Source: Bacteroidales bacterium M5
GTDB taxonomy: Bacteria; Bacteroidota; Bacteroidia; Bacteroidales; Muribaculaceae
NCBI GenBank assembly: GCA_001689535.1
Contig: LUJP01000112.1
Span: forward strand, 1 to 40,111
Reading direction: 5' to 3'
Length of the DNA stretch: 40,111 bases
Both the position numbers and the translations under genes were made by a program. A model generated the notes under the pieces. It was not told where the DNA came from. It worked only from the letters and a program-made list of their open reading frames with translations, and did no database searches. Below are positions 8,612 to 17,445 of the stretch, one piece after another (the first letter of the stretch is position 1; each line of letters starts with the position of its first letter).

Positions 8612-8653
8612 CAAAGCTACAACGAATAATCGACATTTGATGTGACAAATGTC
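8612..8653 (-). promoter_or_regulatory. Candidate promoter and operator dyad of the AT-rich membrane-gene pair
   Basis: TAGCTTTG on the minus strand (8619-8612) fits the TAnnTTTG -7 element about 43 nt before the small membrane-protein ATG. Just upstream, GACATTTG (8632-8639) and CAAATGTC (8646-8653) form a perfect 8-bp dyad with a 6-nt spacer. It covers the region where the -33 element would lie. The half-site resembles CRP/FNR-type boxes, but that resemblance is loose. It could also form a weak hairpin 3' of the DUF6155 gene; it has no T tract. Confidence 0.4.
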
Positions 8654-8693
8654 CCATTCCTATGTGCCTTATGGCTTTTTTTGTGTCTTTCAG

Positions 8694-9230
8694 TTACTGT
8701 ATTATCCCCTCTATAGCCTCATCGAGTGTTTCAGACAGCAGGGTCTTGAACTGACGTGAGTAGTGGGCATCTGTTCTCATGGCTGCGATATATTCACGCG
8801 ACGGCGTCAGCACCATGTCGAGGAGTCCCGCTTTGTCGCCGAGTTTCACCGTGTCGGCCAGTAGTTTGGCGGCTCCACGCTGCGTAGCGTCCTTCAGCCA
8901 GTTGTCCGATCCGGTTTCGGCAGCGCGGCGCAGGGCATACATAGATATTTCTATCACATGTTCGGCACCGGGATTTAGCGATTCGATGTCGCGTATATAC
9001 CGTCTTATTTTCGTCATTCTGGGACGGGGATACCCGCGCCGGGAGTTGCGCAGCAGTTCCTTGTCAATGGCCGCTTTTGCCTTCTCGAGTTTCTTGTCAA
9101 TATTCGGCGAGATATAGAATTCCAGATATTCCTTGGCTTCCGGACGTGCCGAATAGAGGTCGAGAACAAGCTCGGCTATCTGCTCGGCATTCATTTTAGT
9201 AAGTTCTTTCTTAAGCTGGGTCTTCGACAT
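8694..9230 (-). CDS. DUF6155 family protein
   Basis: 178-residue soluble protein that opens with MSKTQLKKELTKMNAEQIAELVLDLY and continues with AKEYLEFYISPN. This matches the start pattern of the DUF6155 proteins common in Bacteroidetes. It is basic and helix-rich with no signal peptide, transmembrane segment or catalytic motif visible; function is unknown. It lies between the S9-peptidase terminator and the AT-rich islet. Its own composition is like the rest of the window. Confidence 0.8.
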   Translation of the reverse strand: MSKTQLKKELTKMNAEQIAELVLDLYSARPEAKEYLEFYISPNIDKKLEKAKAAIDKELLRNSRRGYPRPRMTKIRRYIRDIESLNPGAEHVIEISMYALRRAAETGSDNWLKDATQRGAAKLLADTVKLGDKAGLLDMVLTPSREYIAAMRTDAHYSRQFKTLLSETLDEAIEGIIQ

Positions 9231-9239
9231 AATCAGGAA

Positions 9240-9281
9240 TTAAAAACCGGATGACTGTATATATTTAACAATCATCCGGTT
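9240..9281 (-). terminator. Intrinsic terminator downstream of the S9 peptidase gene
   Basis: A 10-bp stem (AACCGGATGA at 9245-9254, TCATCCGGTT at 9272-9281) with a 17-nt AT-rich loop. On the minus strand it is followed by TTTTTAATT. It lies 18 bp beyond the S9-peptidase stop and just before the DUF6155 ATG, so it should separate the two transcripts. Confidence 0.8.
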
Positions 9282-9299
9282 CGTTAGTTTGTAATTCGG

Positions 9300-11429
9300 T
9301 TATTTCACGGCAGTGCTGTCGGCTTTAGCCTCGTTGTTTTCGGGCTGCGGTTTAAGCCAGCGGTCAAGCCAACGGAAGAATACTCGCTGCCACATCACGG
9401 CATTCTGCGGTTTGAGAATCCAGTGGTTCTCGTCGGGGAATATCAGCATCTCGGCCGGAACTCCGCGGAGGCGGGCGGCGTTGAATGCCATCATACCCTG
9501 CGAGGCGAGAATACGGAAGTCATATTCACCGTGCGAGATGAGGATGGGGGTGTCCCATTTGTCAACGAAGCGGTGAGGCGAGGTAGCGAATGTGCGCTGT
9601 GCCACAGCGTTGTCCTTGTTCCAGAACGGGCCTCCGAGGTCCCAGTTGGCAAACCACATCTCTTCGGTCTCCAGATACTGCGTCTCGAGGTTGAAGATGC
9701 CGGCGTGGGCGATGAATGCGGCGAAGCGGCCTTCGTGATGGCCGGCCAGCCAGTAAACTGAGAAGCCACCGTAGCTTGCGCCTACGGCTCCTATGCGGGC
9801 TGCGTCCACATACGGCTCCTTCTTCATCTCATCCACGGCGCTGAAGTAGTCGCGCATGTTCTGGCCTCCGTAGTCGCCTGAAATCTGTGCGTTCCATTCG
9901 GTGCCGAATCCCGGCAGACCGCGGCGGTTGGGAGCTATGACAATGTAACCGTTGGCAGCCATGAGGGCGAGGTTCCAGCGGGTGCTCCAGAACTGGCTTA
10001 CGGCCGACTGCGGACCGCCCTGGCAATACAGTATGGCGGGATATTTCTTCGAGGGATCGAATTTCGGGGGATAAAGCACCCAGGTTGTCATCTCTTTGCC
10101 GTCGGTTGTAGGAATGAGTTTTTTCTCAACCTTAGGCATGTCGAGTTCAGCAAGGAGTTCGGTGTTCACAGATGTGATCTGTTTTACTTCCCCCTTGTTC
10201 ACGCTCACGATTTCGTTGGGAGCTATCATGGAGTGACGCATTGAAAGCACAGTGCCGTCGGCAAGAGGGCAGAGGCTCTGGTAGTCGCACTGACCGTCGC
10301 CTACCACGCTTACAGTGCGGTCAAGCGTGATGTTGAACACCGGTTTCACGCCATCCTTCGGAGCGATGAAGTAGAGCGATTTGCCGTCGGCTGCCCATGC
10401 TATTTCGTCCACGCTGTAATCCCAGTCGGCGGTCAGGTCGGTTTTCTGACCCGAAGCCATGTCGAGGGTGAAGATGCGGTTTTTGTCGCTTTCATATCCG
10501 TCGTGCTCCATCGAGAGCCAGGCGAGGGTATTGCCGTCGGGTGAGAATACGGGATTGGTGTCATATCCCATCATTCCTTCCGTGAGGTTCTTTGTGGCAC
10601 CCGATTCCAGATTGTAGAGATAGAGATCGGAATTGGTCGAAATGGCATACTCCATGCCGGTCTTTTTGCGCGATACATACACAAGCTGTTTGCTATCGGG
10701 TGTCCACGCCAGCGATTCGATGCCTCCGAACGGACGCATGGGAGCTTCGTAGGGTTCGTCGGCCATGATGTCTTTCACATCCGTCACCTTGTTGCCGTCG
10801 AAGCTGCCTATGAAGGGATGGGGGATTTCAGTCACCCATTCGTCCCAGTGCTTGTACATCAGGTCGTCTATCAGACGGCCGGTGGCCTTGGGAAGGTCGG
10901 GATAGACATCCTGCGCTGTGCGCGAATATTTTACTTTGCCTATCATCACCACCTTCGTTCCGTCAGGGCTGAATAGGAAACCTTCTATGCCGCCTTCCAC
11001 ATCGCTCACGGCCTTTCTGTCTGAACCGTCGGCGTTCATCACCCAGAGCTGGGCTTTGCCGTCTACAGGCGAGGTGAAGGCTATCTTTTTGCCTCCGTCT
11101 ATCCACACGGCACCGTTCTCGCTGTCGGGCGTGCGGGTAAGTCGGCTCTGATTGGAGCCGTCGGCATCCATCACATAGAGGTCGGTGTTTTTACGGTTCT
11201 GCTCTAAACTCTCGTAAGCTATGCCGAAGAGCACTTTGCCGTCGGCGTTTCCCGTCGGTGCGCTTACGCTTCCCATTGCCTCAAGGGCGTCGATGGTGTA
11301 CTGCCGGTCAGTGGGCTTGAAATCGGGCTTGTCGATTATGGCGGCGTTGTCGCCTCCGTTGCCCGAACTGCAGGCTGTGGCCAGTAAAGCCGTTGTCAGC
11401 ATTAAAATTGATTGGATTTTGTGTGACAT
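9300..11429 (-). CDS. S9 family prolyl oligopeptidase-type peptidase, lipoprotein
   Basis: 709-residue exported serine peptidase. The leader ends in LLATAC with Cys20 as a possible lipidation site. Residues about 60-420 form WD40/TolB-like propeller repeats (SPDGTKVVMIGK, WTPDSKQLVYVS, FSPDGNTLAWLS, WAADGKSLYFIA). The C-terminal alpha/beta-hydrolase domain has the nucleophile motif GASYGG (S552), with D637 in HGEYDFR and H669 in DENHW as the other triad members. These are family-inferred but clearly placed. Family members cleave short peptides, often after proline or alanine, in the periplasm. It has its own candidate promoter at 11470-11477 inside the 3' end of the preceding fucosidase remnant and its own terminator. 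Confidence 0.93.
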   Translation of the reverse strand: MSHKIQSILMLTTALLATACSSGNGGDNAAIIDKPDFKPTDRQYTIDALEAMGSVSAPTGNADGKVLFGIAYESLEQNRKNTDLYVMDADGSNQSRLTRTPDSENGAVWIDGGKKIAFTSPVDGKAQLWVMNADGSDRKAVSDVEGGIEGFLFSPDGTKVVMIGKVKYSRTAQDVYPDLPKATGRLIDDLMYKHWDEWVTEIPHPFIGSFDGNKVTDVKDIMADEPYEAPMRPFGGIESLAWTPDSKQLVYVSRKKTGMEYAISTNSDLYLYNLESGATKNLTEGMMGYDTNPVFSPDGNTLAWLSMEHDGYESDKNRIFTLDMASGQKTDLTADWDYSVDEIAWAADGKSLYFIAPKDGVKPVFNITLDRTVSVVGDGQCDYQSLCPLADGTVLSMRHSMIAPNEIVSVNKGEVKQITSVNTELLAELDMPKVEKKLIPTTDGKEMTTWVLYPPKFDPSKKYPAILYCQGGPQSAVSQFWSTRWNLALMAANGYIVIAPNRRGLPGFGTEWNAQISGDYGGQNMRDYFSAVDEMKKEPYVDAARIGAVGASYGGFSVYWLAGHHEGRFAAFIAHAGIFNLETQYLETEEMWFANWDLGGPFWNKDNAVAQRTFATSPHRFVDKWDTPILISHGEYDFRILASQGMMAFNAARLRGVPAEMLIFPDENHWILKPQNAVMWQRVFFRWLDRWLKPQPENNEAKADSTAVK

Positions 11430-11469
11430 GTTATTTAATGATTGATTTGCTTATATTCGTGATTTCCTG

Positions 11470-11477
11470 CAAATATA
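11470..11477 (-). promoter_or_regulatory. Candidate -7 element for the S9 peptidase
   Basis: TATATTTG on the minus strand fits TAnnTTTG and ends about 40 nt before the S9 ATG. A TTTT rather than TTTG lies about 20 bp upstream. It sits at the very end of the fucosidase remnant, so the peptidase need not depend on readthrough from uvrB-ygiQ. Confidence 0.45.
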
Positions 11478-11478
11478 C

Positions 11479-11823
11479 TCATTTCATCTCGGCCTTGAAA
11501 ACCGTGATGAAGCGTGTGGGGCGTTTCGTGGGGACTTTAAATGTCAGAGCGTCTTTCTTCTGACGGTATTCTATCCTCTCGTCTCTTCCCCAGTCCTCGT
11601 TTTTCACATCGGGCATGAACATATGTCGGGCATACCAACCTCCGCCTTGTGCGGGTGCGGTCTGCGCTCCCCAGTGGCACCAGATGCCCAGGCGTGCGTC
11701 GGCAAACCATTCGGGGCACTGGTAATGCTCGCGCAGCTGCTCCCAGCTCAGAGCGGGCTTTTCGGCGACGGCACTTCCTGTGGCAAGGAGTGTCGCGGTG
11801 GCTAATACCGTTTTTAGTTTCAT
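11479..11823 (-). pseudogene. GH29 alpha-L-fucosidase remnant with in-frame internal deletion
   Basis: The frame is intact (114 codons) but encodes only the two ends of a fucosidase. There is a signal peptide, then the conserved N-terminal GH29 segment (CPEWFADARLGIWCHWG and GGGWYARHMF). After about residue 70 it jumps to what looks like the last strands of the C-terminal beta-sandwich (KKDALTFKVPTKRPTRFI). Intact GH29 enzymes of this type are usually well over 400 residues, so the whole catalytic barrel is missing, including the nucleophile aspartate. The join is near DVKNEDWGRDERIE. It lies 25 bp after ygiQ. The product, if made, would be an exported fragment without fucosidase activity. 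The match of the C-terminal part is from memory of the family and less certain than the N-terminal match. Confidence 0.75.
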
Positions 11824-11848
11824 GATTGGTTTATGATTGGTTCGTTTT

Positions 11849-13735
11849 TTATTTGCGCGTTGAGTTTTTGTAGGGCGGATACAGTTTTGCTATGAGGTCG
11901 GGGCGATGCAGGCGGTTCAGCGACCGGATGATTCCCGGCCGATAAGTCTTGTCATACCAGAAGAAATATTGGCGTTGGGCCAGTTTCTCGTCACGTGTCC
12001 GTGCCGTATAGACCTTCTCGCCCGTATAGGGATGGATTCCGGTATAATAGATTTCCGTGGCCACGGTCATTGGCGTAGGGGTAAAGTCCTGCACCTGCTC
12101 CAGATGGAAATTCATCTCTTTTGTTTCCACTGCCAGTTCCGCCATATCGGTTTCATGGCAGCCGGGATGCGAGGAGATGAAGTAGGGGATAAGCTGCTGT
12201 TTCAGCCCGTGCGTGCGGTTGGTGCGGTCGAATATTTTTTTGAACTCGTGGAAAAGCGAGAACGGCGGCTTGCGCATGATTTTCAGTACGGCATCCGAGG
12301 TATGCTCAGGTGCCACTTTCAGGCGTCCGGACACATGATGGGTTATGAGTTCCTCGTTGAACCGGCGGTTCACTGCGTCGATATGCGCCGAGCCCGTAGG
12401 ATGCATCGACAGGTCGTATCTCACGCCGCTGCCTATGAACGATTTCTTCACTCCGGGCAGTGCGTCCACGGCGTGATAAACGTCCAGCAGCCGCGAATGG
12501 TCGGTGTCGAGGTTGGGGCAGGGAGTAGGGTGCAGACACGAAGGCCTGAGGCATTTTGCGCAGATTTTACTGTCGCGTCCACCAAGTGAATACATGTTGG
12601 CCGAGGGGCCTCCGAGGTCGGAGATATAGCCCTTGAAGTCGTCCATCATCGTCACTTTTCGCGCTTCGTTTACGATTGAAGCCTTCGACCTTGAAGCAAT
12701 ATGTTTGCCCTGATGTGCCGAAATGGTGCAGAATGCGCACCCTCCGAAACAGCCGCGGTGCATGTTGACCGAGTGGCGTATCATCTCATAGGCAGGGATT
12801 GTCTTTCCTTTGTAGCGCGGGTGAGGGTAGCGGGTATAGGGCAGATCGAACGAAGCGTCAATCTCTCCGGTGGTCATTGGCGGAAGCATCGGATTCACCT
12901 TCACGGCCTTTGCGCCATTTTTCTGCCAGAGCACCGCTCTTGGCTCCATCCGGTTGCTTTCCTGCTCTATATGCTTGAAGTTTTCGGCCTGTTTCCTCTT
13001 CTGCGCCAGACATTCTTCGAATGAATGTAGCACGATATTGTCGTCGTCCGATGCTTCGGGTACCGCCGATGCGTCGGTGAGCAATACGGTCTGCGGTATG
13101 GAAGCCATTTCGCGGATGCTCTCTCCCGCGGCGAGACGGCGCGCTATTTCGAGCACCGGTTTTTCCCCCATTCCGTACACAAGCAGATCGGCCGGCGCGT
13201 CGTGAAGAATCGAGGGGCGCAGACGGTCTTCCCAGTAGTCATAATGTGAAAGTCGCCTCAGCGAGCCTTCTATGCCACCGAGTAAGATGGGGGTGTCGGG
13301 ATACAGTTTTCGTAATATTTCCGTGTAGACTATCGAGGGGTAGTCGGGACGCGCTCCGTGACGTCCGCCTGGGGTGTAGGCGTCGTCTGAGCGTCGTCTG
13401 CGTGCTGCCGTGTAATGGTTCACCATGGAGTCCATCGCTCCCGGGGAAATCCCGAAAAACAGCCTCGGAGCGCCGAATTTCTTGAAATCGCGGAGGTCAT
13501 CGGTCCAGTTGGGCTGTGGCACTATCGCCACATTATAGCCTGCAGCCTGGAGCGTACGTCCTATCACGGCCGCGCCGAACGAAGGATGGTCCACATAGGC
13601 GTCGCCGCTGAATATCACCACATCCACATGGTCCCAGCCCAGCAGTTTCATCTCCTTCACCGATGTGGGGAGATATAGTTTCAGGTCATACCGGGGGTTG
13701 ATGGCCTGAGCGTTTTTTGAGACATCCTGCTTCAT
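11849..13735 (-). CDS. ygiQ: YgiQ family radical SAM protein
   Basis: 628-residue radical SAM enzyme of unknown reaction. The order is an N-terminal B12-binding-like/YgiQ-specific domain (about 20-310, with FSGDAYVDHPSFG and LLGGIEGSLRR), then the 4Fe-4S motif CFGGCAFC (Cx3Cx2C, near 329-336), the radical SAM barrel, and the YgiQ C-terminal region ending near HRPDLIAKLYPP. The family is widely conserved, but its substrate is not established. The ATG is in ATGA overlap with the uvrB stop, so it is translationally coupled to uvrB. A second cysteine group (CAKCLRPSCLHPTPC) may bind another metal or cluster. Confidence 0.93.
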   Translation of the reverse strand: MKQDVSKNAQAINPRYDLKLYLPTSVKEMKLLGWDHVDVVIFSGDAYVDHPSFGAAVIGRTLQAAGYNVAIVPQPNWTDDLRDFKKFGAPRLFFGISPGAMDSMVNHYTAARRRRSDDAYTPGGRHGARPDYPSIVYTEILRKLYPDTPILLGGIEGSLRRLSHYDYWEDRLRPSILHDAPADLLVYGMGEKPVLEIARRLAAGESIREMASIPQTVLLTDASAVPEASDDDNIVLHSFEECLAQKRKQAENFKHIEQESNRMEPRAVLWQKNGAKAVKVNPMLPPMTTGEIDASFDLPYTRYPHPRYKGKTIPAYEMIRHSVNMHRGCFGGCAFCTISAHQGKHIASRSKASIVNEARKVTMMDDFKGYISDLGGPSANMYSLGGRDSKICAKCLRPSCLHPTPCPNLDTDHSRLLDVYHAVDALPGVKKSFIGSGVRYDLSMHPTGSAHIDAVNRRFNEELITHHVSGRLKVAPEHTSDAVLKIMRKPPFSLFHEFKKIFDRTNRTHGLKQQLIPYFISSHPGCHETDMAELAVETKEMNFHLEQVQDFTPTPMTVATEIYYTGIHPYTGEKVYTARTRDEKLAQRQYFFWYDKTYRPGIIRSLNRLHRPDLIAKLYPPYKNSTRK

Positions 13736-15840
13736 TTCTTTTCCTGCTTATCCTGTAGAAGTTCTTCGAGTTTCACCACCTCGTCGCGCAGTCGTGCGGC
13801 TTCCATGAAGTCCATCCGTTTGGCTGCGTCAACCATCTCCTGGCGGCGCCGTGTTATGGTGCGCTGAAGTTCTTCGGCGTTCATATACGGGATGACGGGG
13901 TCGGCCGCCAGATTGACTGTCGGCACGTATTCCTGTTCGTAAAGCACCGGCGACTGGCGCGACTGCCTGGGTGTGGATTTGGCTGCCGGTTTGCCGGAAC
14001 GCGAGCTGCGTGCGGCGCCATTTGAGTCGGTTTCTGATTCCTCGGTGTCTATGCCCACAATCCGGTTTCGGGCCTTGACGATGGCCTGGGGCGTTATGCC
14101 GTGTTCCTCGTTGTAGGCGAGCTGGAGCGAGCGGCGGCGAGCCGTCTCGTCGATGGTCTGCTGCATGGAATCGGTGATTTTGTCGGCATACATCACCACG
14201 GTGCCGTTGAGGTTTCGCGCCGCGCGTCCCACGGTCTGAGTGAGCGAGCGGTGGGAGCGCAGGAATCCCTCCTTGTCGGCATCCAGAATCGCTACCAGCG
14301 ACACTTCCGGAAGGTCAAGGCCCTCGCGGAGCAGATTCACGCCTATCAGCACGTCGTACACGCCCGCACGCAGGTCGTCCAGTATGCGTATGCGGTCCAG
14401 TGTGTCCACGTCGGAGTGGATATAGGCTGCCTTTATGCCGAGTTTCCCGAAGTATTCGTTCAATTCCTCGGCCATACGCTTGGTCAGGGTGGTGACAAGG
14501 GTGCGTTCTCCGGCCTCTATTCGCTGCTGTATGCGCTCCATCAGGTCGTCGATCTGGTTGGTGGAGGGCTGCACTTCTATCACAGGGTCGAGAAGACCGG
14601 TGGGGCGGATTATCTGTTCCACAACCACGCCTTCGCTCTTCTGCAGCTCATAGTCGGCCGGAGTGGCGCTCACGTAGATTACCTGTGGTGTGAGACGCTC
14701 GAATTCCTCGAATTTCAGCGGCCTGTTGTCCAGCGCTGCGGGAAGTCGGAATCCGTATTCCACCAGATTCATTTTTCGCGAGAGGTCACCACCATACATG
14801 GCTCTGACCTGCGGGAGCGTCACATGGCTCTCGTCTATTATCGTCAGGAAGTCTTTGGGGAAATAGTCAAGCAGACAGAACGGCCTCATTCCGGCCTGGC
14901 GTCCGTCGAAATAGCGGCTGTAATTTTCAATGCCGGGGCAGTGTCCCACCTCGCGCATCATCTCTATGTCGTAGGTCACGCGCTCCTTCAGCCTGTGGGC
15001 CTCCAGCTCGCGGGCCTCATTGAAAAAGAAGTTCACCTGGTCGCCGAGGTCAAGCTCTATCTGCGCGAGGCCCGAGGCCATTCTTTCTCTTGACGTCACG
15101 AATATGTTGGCGGGGAATATCTTGAACGCATCGTGTTCGCCGAGCGTCACATAGTCGGTCGGATAGAATGTGGCTATGGATTCTATCTCGTCGCCCCAGA
15201 ACACCACTCTCACTACGATTTCTTCATAAGCGAGATAGATGTCAACCGTGTCGCCTTTCACTCTGAACGTTCCGCGGGTAAAGTTTACCTCGTTGCGCGA
15301 GTAGAGTGCTTCCACCAGGTTGCGTAGAAATACGTTGCGGGCCACTCTCTGGCCCACGCGTAGGTCTATAACGTTGCTGTTGAAGTCCTCGGGGTTGCCC
15401 ATGCCGTAGAGGCACGATACCGAACTCACCACTATCACGTCCTTGCGGCCCGATAGAAGCGCCGACGTCGTTGCAAGCCTCAGCTTGTCAATCTCGTCGT
15501 TGATCATCAGGTCTTTTTCTATATATTTGTCTACCGACGGTATATAGGCCTCGGGCTGGTAGTAATCATAGTACGACACGAAATATTGCACGGAGTTCTC
15601 CGGAAAGAAATTCTTGAACTCTCCGTAGAGCTGTGCCGCCAGTGTCTTGTTATGGCTGAGGATAAGCGTGGGTTTCTTCACACGCTCTATCACATTGGCC
15701 ATGGTAAAGGTTTTTCCGGATCCGGTCACACCCAGAAGCGTCTGCGCCGGTGTGCCGTCATTTATTCCCTCCACAAGCTGTGCTATGGCCTGCGGCTGGT
15801 CTCCGGTGGGTTTATATTGCGATGCTATCTTAAAGTCCAT
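13732..15840 (-). CDS. uvrB: Excinuclease ABC subunit B
   Basis: Damage-verifying helicase-like subunit of the UvrABC nucleotide excision repair complex. The 702-residue protein has Walker A GVTGSGKT (37-44), the beta-hairpin YYDYYQPEAYIP (90-101) that probes DNA, Walker B DESH (336-339), a helicase C-terminal domain, and a C-terminal UVR motif (about 655-690) that binds UvrC. About 20 polar residues rich in Ser/Arg/Lys (near 600-620) are inserted between the helicase core and the UVR motif, which accounts for the slightly greater than usual length. It is followed by ygiQ with ATGA overlap. Confidence 0.97.
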   Translation of the reverse strand: MDFKIASQYKPTGDQPQAIAQLVEGINDGTPAQTLLGVTGSGKTFTMANVIERVKKPTLILSHNKTLAAQLYGEFKNFFPENSVQYFVSYYDYYQPEAYIPSVDKYIEKDLMINDEIDKLRLATTSALLSGRKDVIVVSSVSCLYGMGNPEDFNSNVIDLRVGQRVARNVFLRNLVEALYSRNEVNFTRGTFRVKGDTVDIYLAYEEIVVRVVFWGDEIESIATFYPTDYVTLGEHDAFKIFPANIFVTSRERMASGLAQIELDLGDQVNFFFNEARELEAHRLKERVTYDIEMMREVGHCPGIENYSRYFDGRQAGMRPFCLLDYFPKDFLTIIDESHVTLPQVRAMYGGDLSRKMNLVEYGFRLPAALDNRPLKFEEFERLTPQVIYVSATPADYELQKSEGVVVEQIIRPTGLLDPVIEVQPSTNQIDDLMERIQQRIEAGERTLVTTLTKRMAEELNEYFGKLGIKAAYIHSDVDTLDRIRILDDLRAGVYDVLIGVNLLREGLDLPEVSLVAILDADKEGFLRSHRSLTQTVGRAARNLNGTVVMYADKITDSMQQTIDETARRRSLQLAYNEEHGITPQAIVKARNRIVGIDTEESETDSNGAARSSRSGKPAAKSTPRQSRQSPVLYEQEYVPTVNLAADPVIPYMNAEELQRTITRRRQEMVDAAKRMDFMEAARLRDEVVKLEELLQDKQEKK

Positions 15841-15864
15841 TATCCAAACTTAAAGTCCAATATA

Positions 15865-15872
15865 CAAAGTTA
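15865..15872 (-). promoter_or_regulatory. Candidate -7 element for uvrB-ygiQ
   Basis: TAACTTTG on the minus strand fits TAnnTTTG and lies 24 nt before the uvrB ATG. The same octamer precedes purT at 22094-22101. A clear -33 TTTG at standard spacing is not seen. The rest of the 130-bp gap to clcA holds only a weak AT-rich dyad (ATAAGA/TCTTAT, 15929-15949). Confidence 0.45.
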
Positions 15873-15970
15873 CTGAAAATCCCGCAAACCACCTAATTCC
15901 CGCCATTTCACTATGCTTTCCGATATATATAAGACCTTATAAATCTTATTAGACCATTAGCCCCATGAAC

Positions 15971-17359
15971 TTAATCATGCTTCGCCTGAGGCTGCCCCTC
16001 TTCTTGTTCTTTGCGGTGCCGGCGGCTGTCGTAAATCGATAGTCTGTTGCAGGCTTTAACCGTCAGAAACGATATTGTTGCCACAACGGATATAGGAAGC
16101 AGTAAAGTGTATCCGCCACTCATCTCCAATACTATGAATATGGCCATAATAGGCGCCTGGATTATTCCTGCCATTGCTCCGGCCATGCCGTAATAAGCCA
16201 GATTGCCCGTTTCGAGGTCTATTCCCAGCCAGTATTGGGCTCCGAGGGCATACATCAGCCCCAGAATGCATCCGGCCATAAGTGTGGGCGCGAAATCACC
16301 GGCCACACCGCCGCCGCTGTTTGAGGCTGTCGCTGCGAAAGATTTTACGGCCACTATACCGAGCAGAAGCACGGGAAGCATCTCTTTGCCGCAGTGGGCA
16401 AACGGCCCGTAGTCGGTAAGTACGCAGTAGTTGCCTGCCAGCACCTCGCCCATCATCGAATATCCTTCGCCATAGAGCGCCGGAAACACAAACACGAGCA
16501 CCGAGAGTATTCCTCCGCTCAATATATTTTTAATCCATGGATTTTTTATTTTCCCGAAGAGACGCTCCAATTTGTCGGCCGCATAGGTGTACCATATCGA
16601 ATACACACCGCACAATATCCCCAGAATCACCACGCTCAGAAGAAGATGCGGTTCGAAAGTTGCCATCGAGGGAAATGCCAGGTCTATCGTATAGCCCGTC
16701 AGGGCGAAGGTGGTGAGACCGGCCGCAATTACAGCCACCATCACGGCGAGTACCGAGGCCGTGGTGAAGTCAAGGGCCAGTACCTCCAGAGCGAACATCG
16801 CCCCTCCCACCGGCGCCTTGAATATTCCGGCTATTCCCGCGGCCGCGCCGCATCCCAGAAGTATCATGGTGTGGTGCGGCGACATTCGGCATAACCTTGC
16901 CACATTGCTTCCTATTGCCGCCCCGGCGTAGGCTATAGGGCCTTCCGAACCGGCCGATCCACCGAATCCCAGGGTGAGGGTGGAGGCTATAAGCGGTGAA
17001 AAGACGGTTGAGCCCGGCAGATTATAGTGCCTTTCCGAAATGGCTTTCAGCATTTTGTCCACTCCGTGCTCTATGTCGCGCTTCAGTATATAGCGGGTAT
17101 ATATACCCGTCAGCAATATGCCAGCCAGGGGAAGTATCAGAAACAGAACGTTGAATTCTCCCGGATGTATGTAATGGGTAAGCGTATGCGACACAAACGC
17201 CACCATGCGTTTGAGCGCAAAGGCAGCGGTTCCGGCAAGCACACCGATTACGAACGCGAGTATGCTTATCGAGACATGTTCCGATGTTATCCACTGTCGG
17301 AAACGACTCTTGAACGATTCGTGGCTATGTGTCGGATTGGTTTTTCGATGAGCATTCAT
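15971..17359 (-). CDS. CLC-family chloride channel or Cl-/H+ antiporter
   Basis: 462-residue polytopic inner-membrane protein. It has the CLC selectivity-filter signature GSAGSEGP (134-141), where E139 corresponds to the gating glutamate. Also present are the helix GCGAAAGIAGIFKAPVGGAM and the NSGGGVAGDFAP motif corresponding to the GxFxP region. About ten hydrophobic helices are present and the CBS tail seen in some family members is absent. Whether it is a channel or an antiporter cannot be decided from these motifs. It is divergent from the DUF4230 pair and transcribed alone. Confidence 0.92.
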   Translation of the reverse strand: MNAHRKTNPTHSHESFKSRFRQWITSEHVSISILAFVIGVLAGTAAFALKRMVAFVSHTLTHYIHPGEFNVLFLILPLAGILLTGIYTRYILKRDIEHGVDKMLKAISERHYNLPGSTVFSPLIASTLTLGFGGSAGSEGPIAYAGAAIGSNVARLCRMSPHHTMILLGCGAAAGIAGIFKAPVGGAMFALEVLALDFTTASVLAVMVAVIAAGLTTFALTGYTIDLAFPSMATFEPHLLLSVVILGILCGVYSIWYTYAADKLERLFGKIKNPWIKNILSGGILSVLVFVFPALYGEGYSMMGEVLAGNYCVLTDYGPFAHCGKEMLPVLLLGIVAVKSFAATASNSGGGVAGDFAPTLMAGCILGLMYALGAQYWLGIDLETGNLAYYGMAGAMAGIIQAPIMAIFIVLEMSGGYTLLLPISVVATISFLTVKACNRLSIYDSRRHRKEQEEGQPQAKHD

Positions 17360-17445
17360 TGTTTCTGAATAGACTTTTTACGCTATATTTTCTTAACATT
17401 TGTGTACCGAATATGGTTTTTATGATATAGTGCCGTTAATATATC

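Noticed and set aside
14101..15093. 330-codon plus-strand open frame opposite uvrB
   Set aside because: Antisense to strongly conserved uvrB sequence, no recognisable protein features, no promoter or partner.
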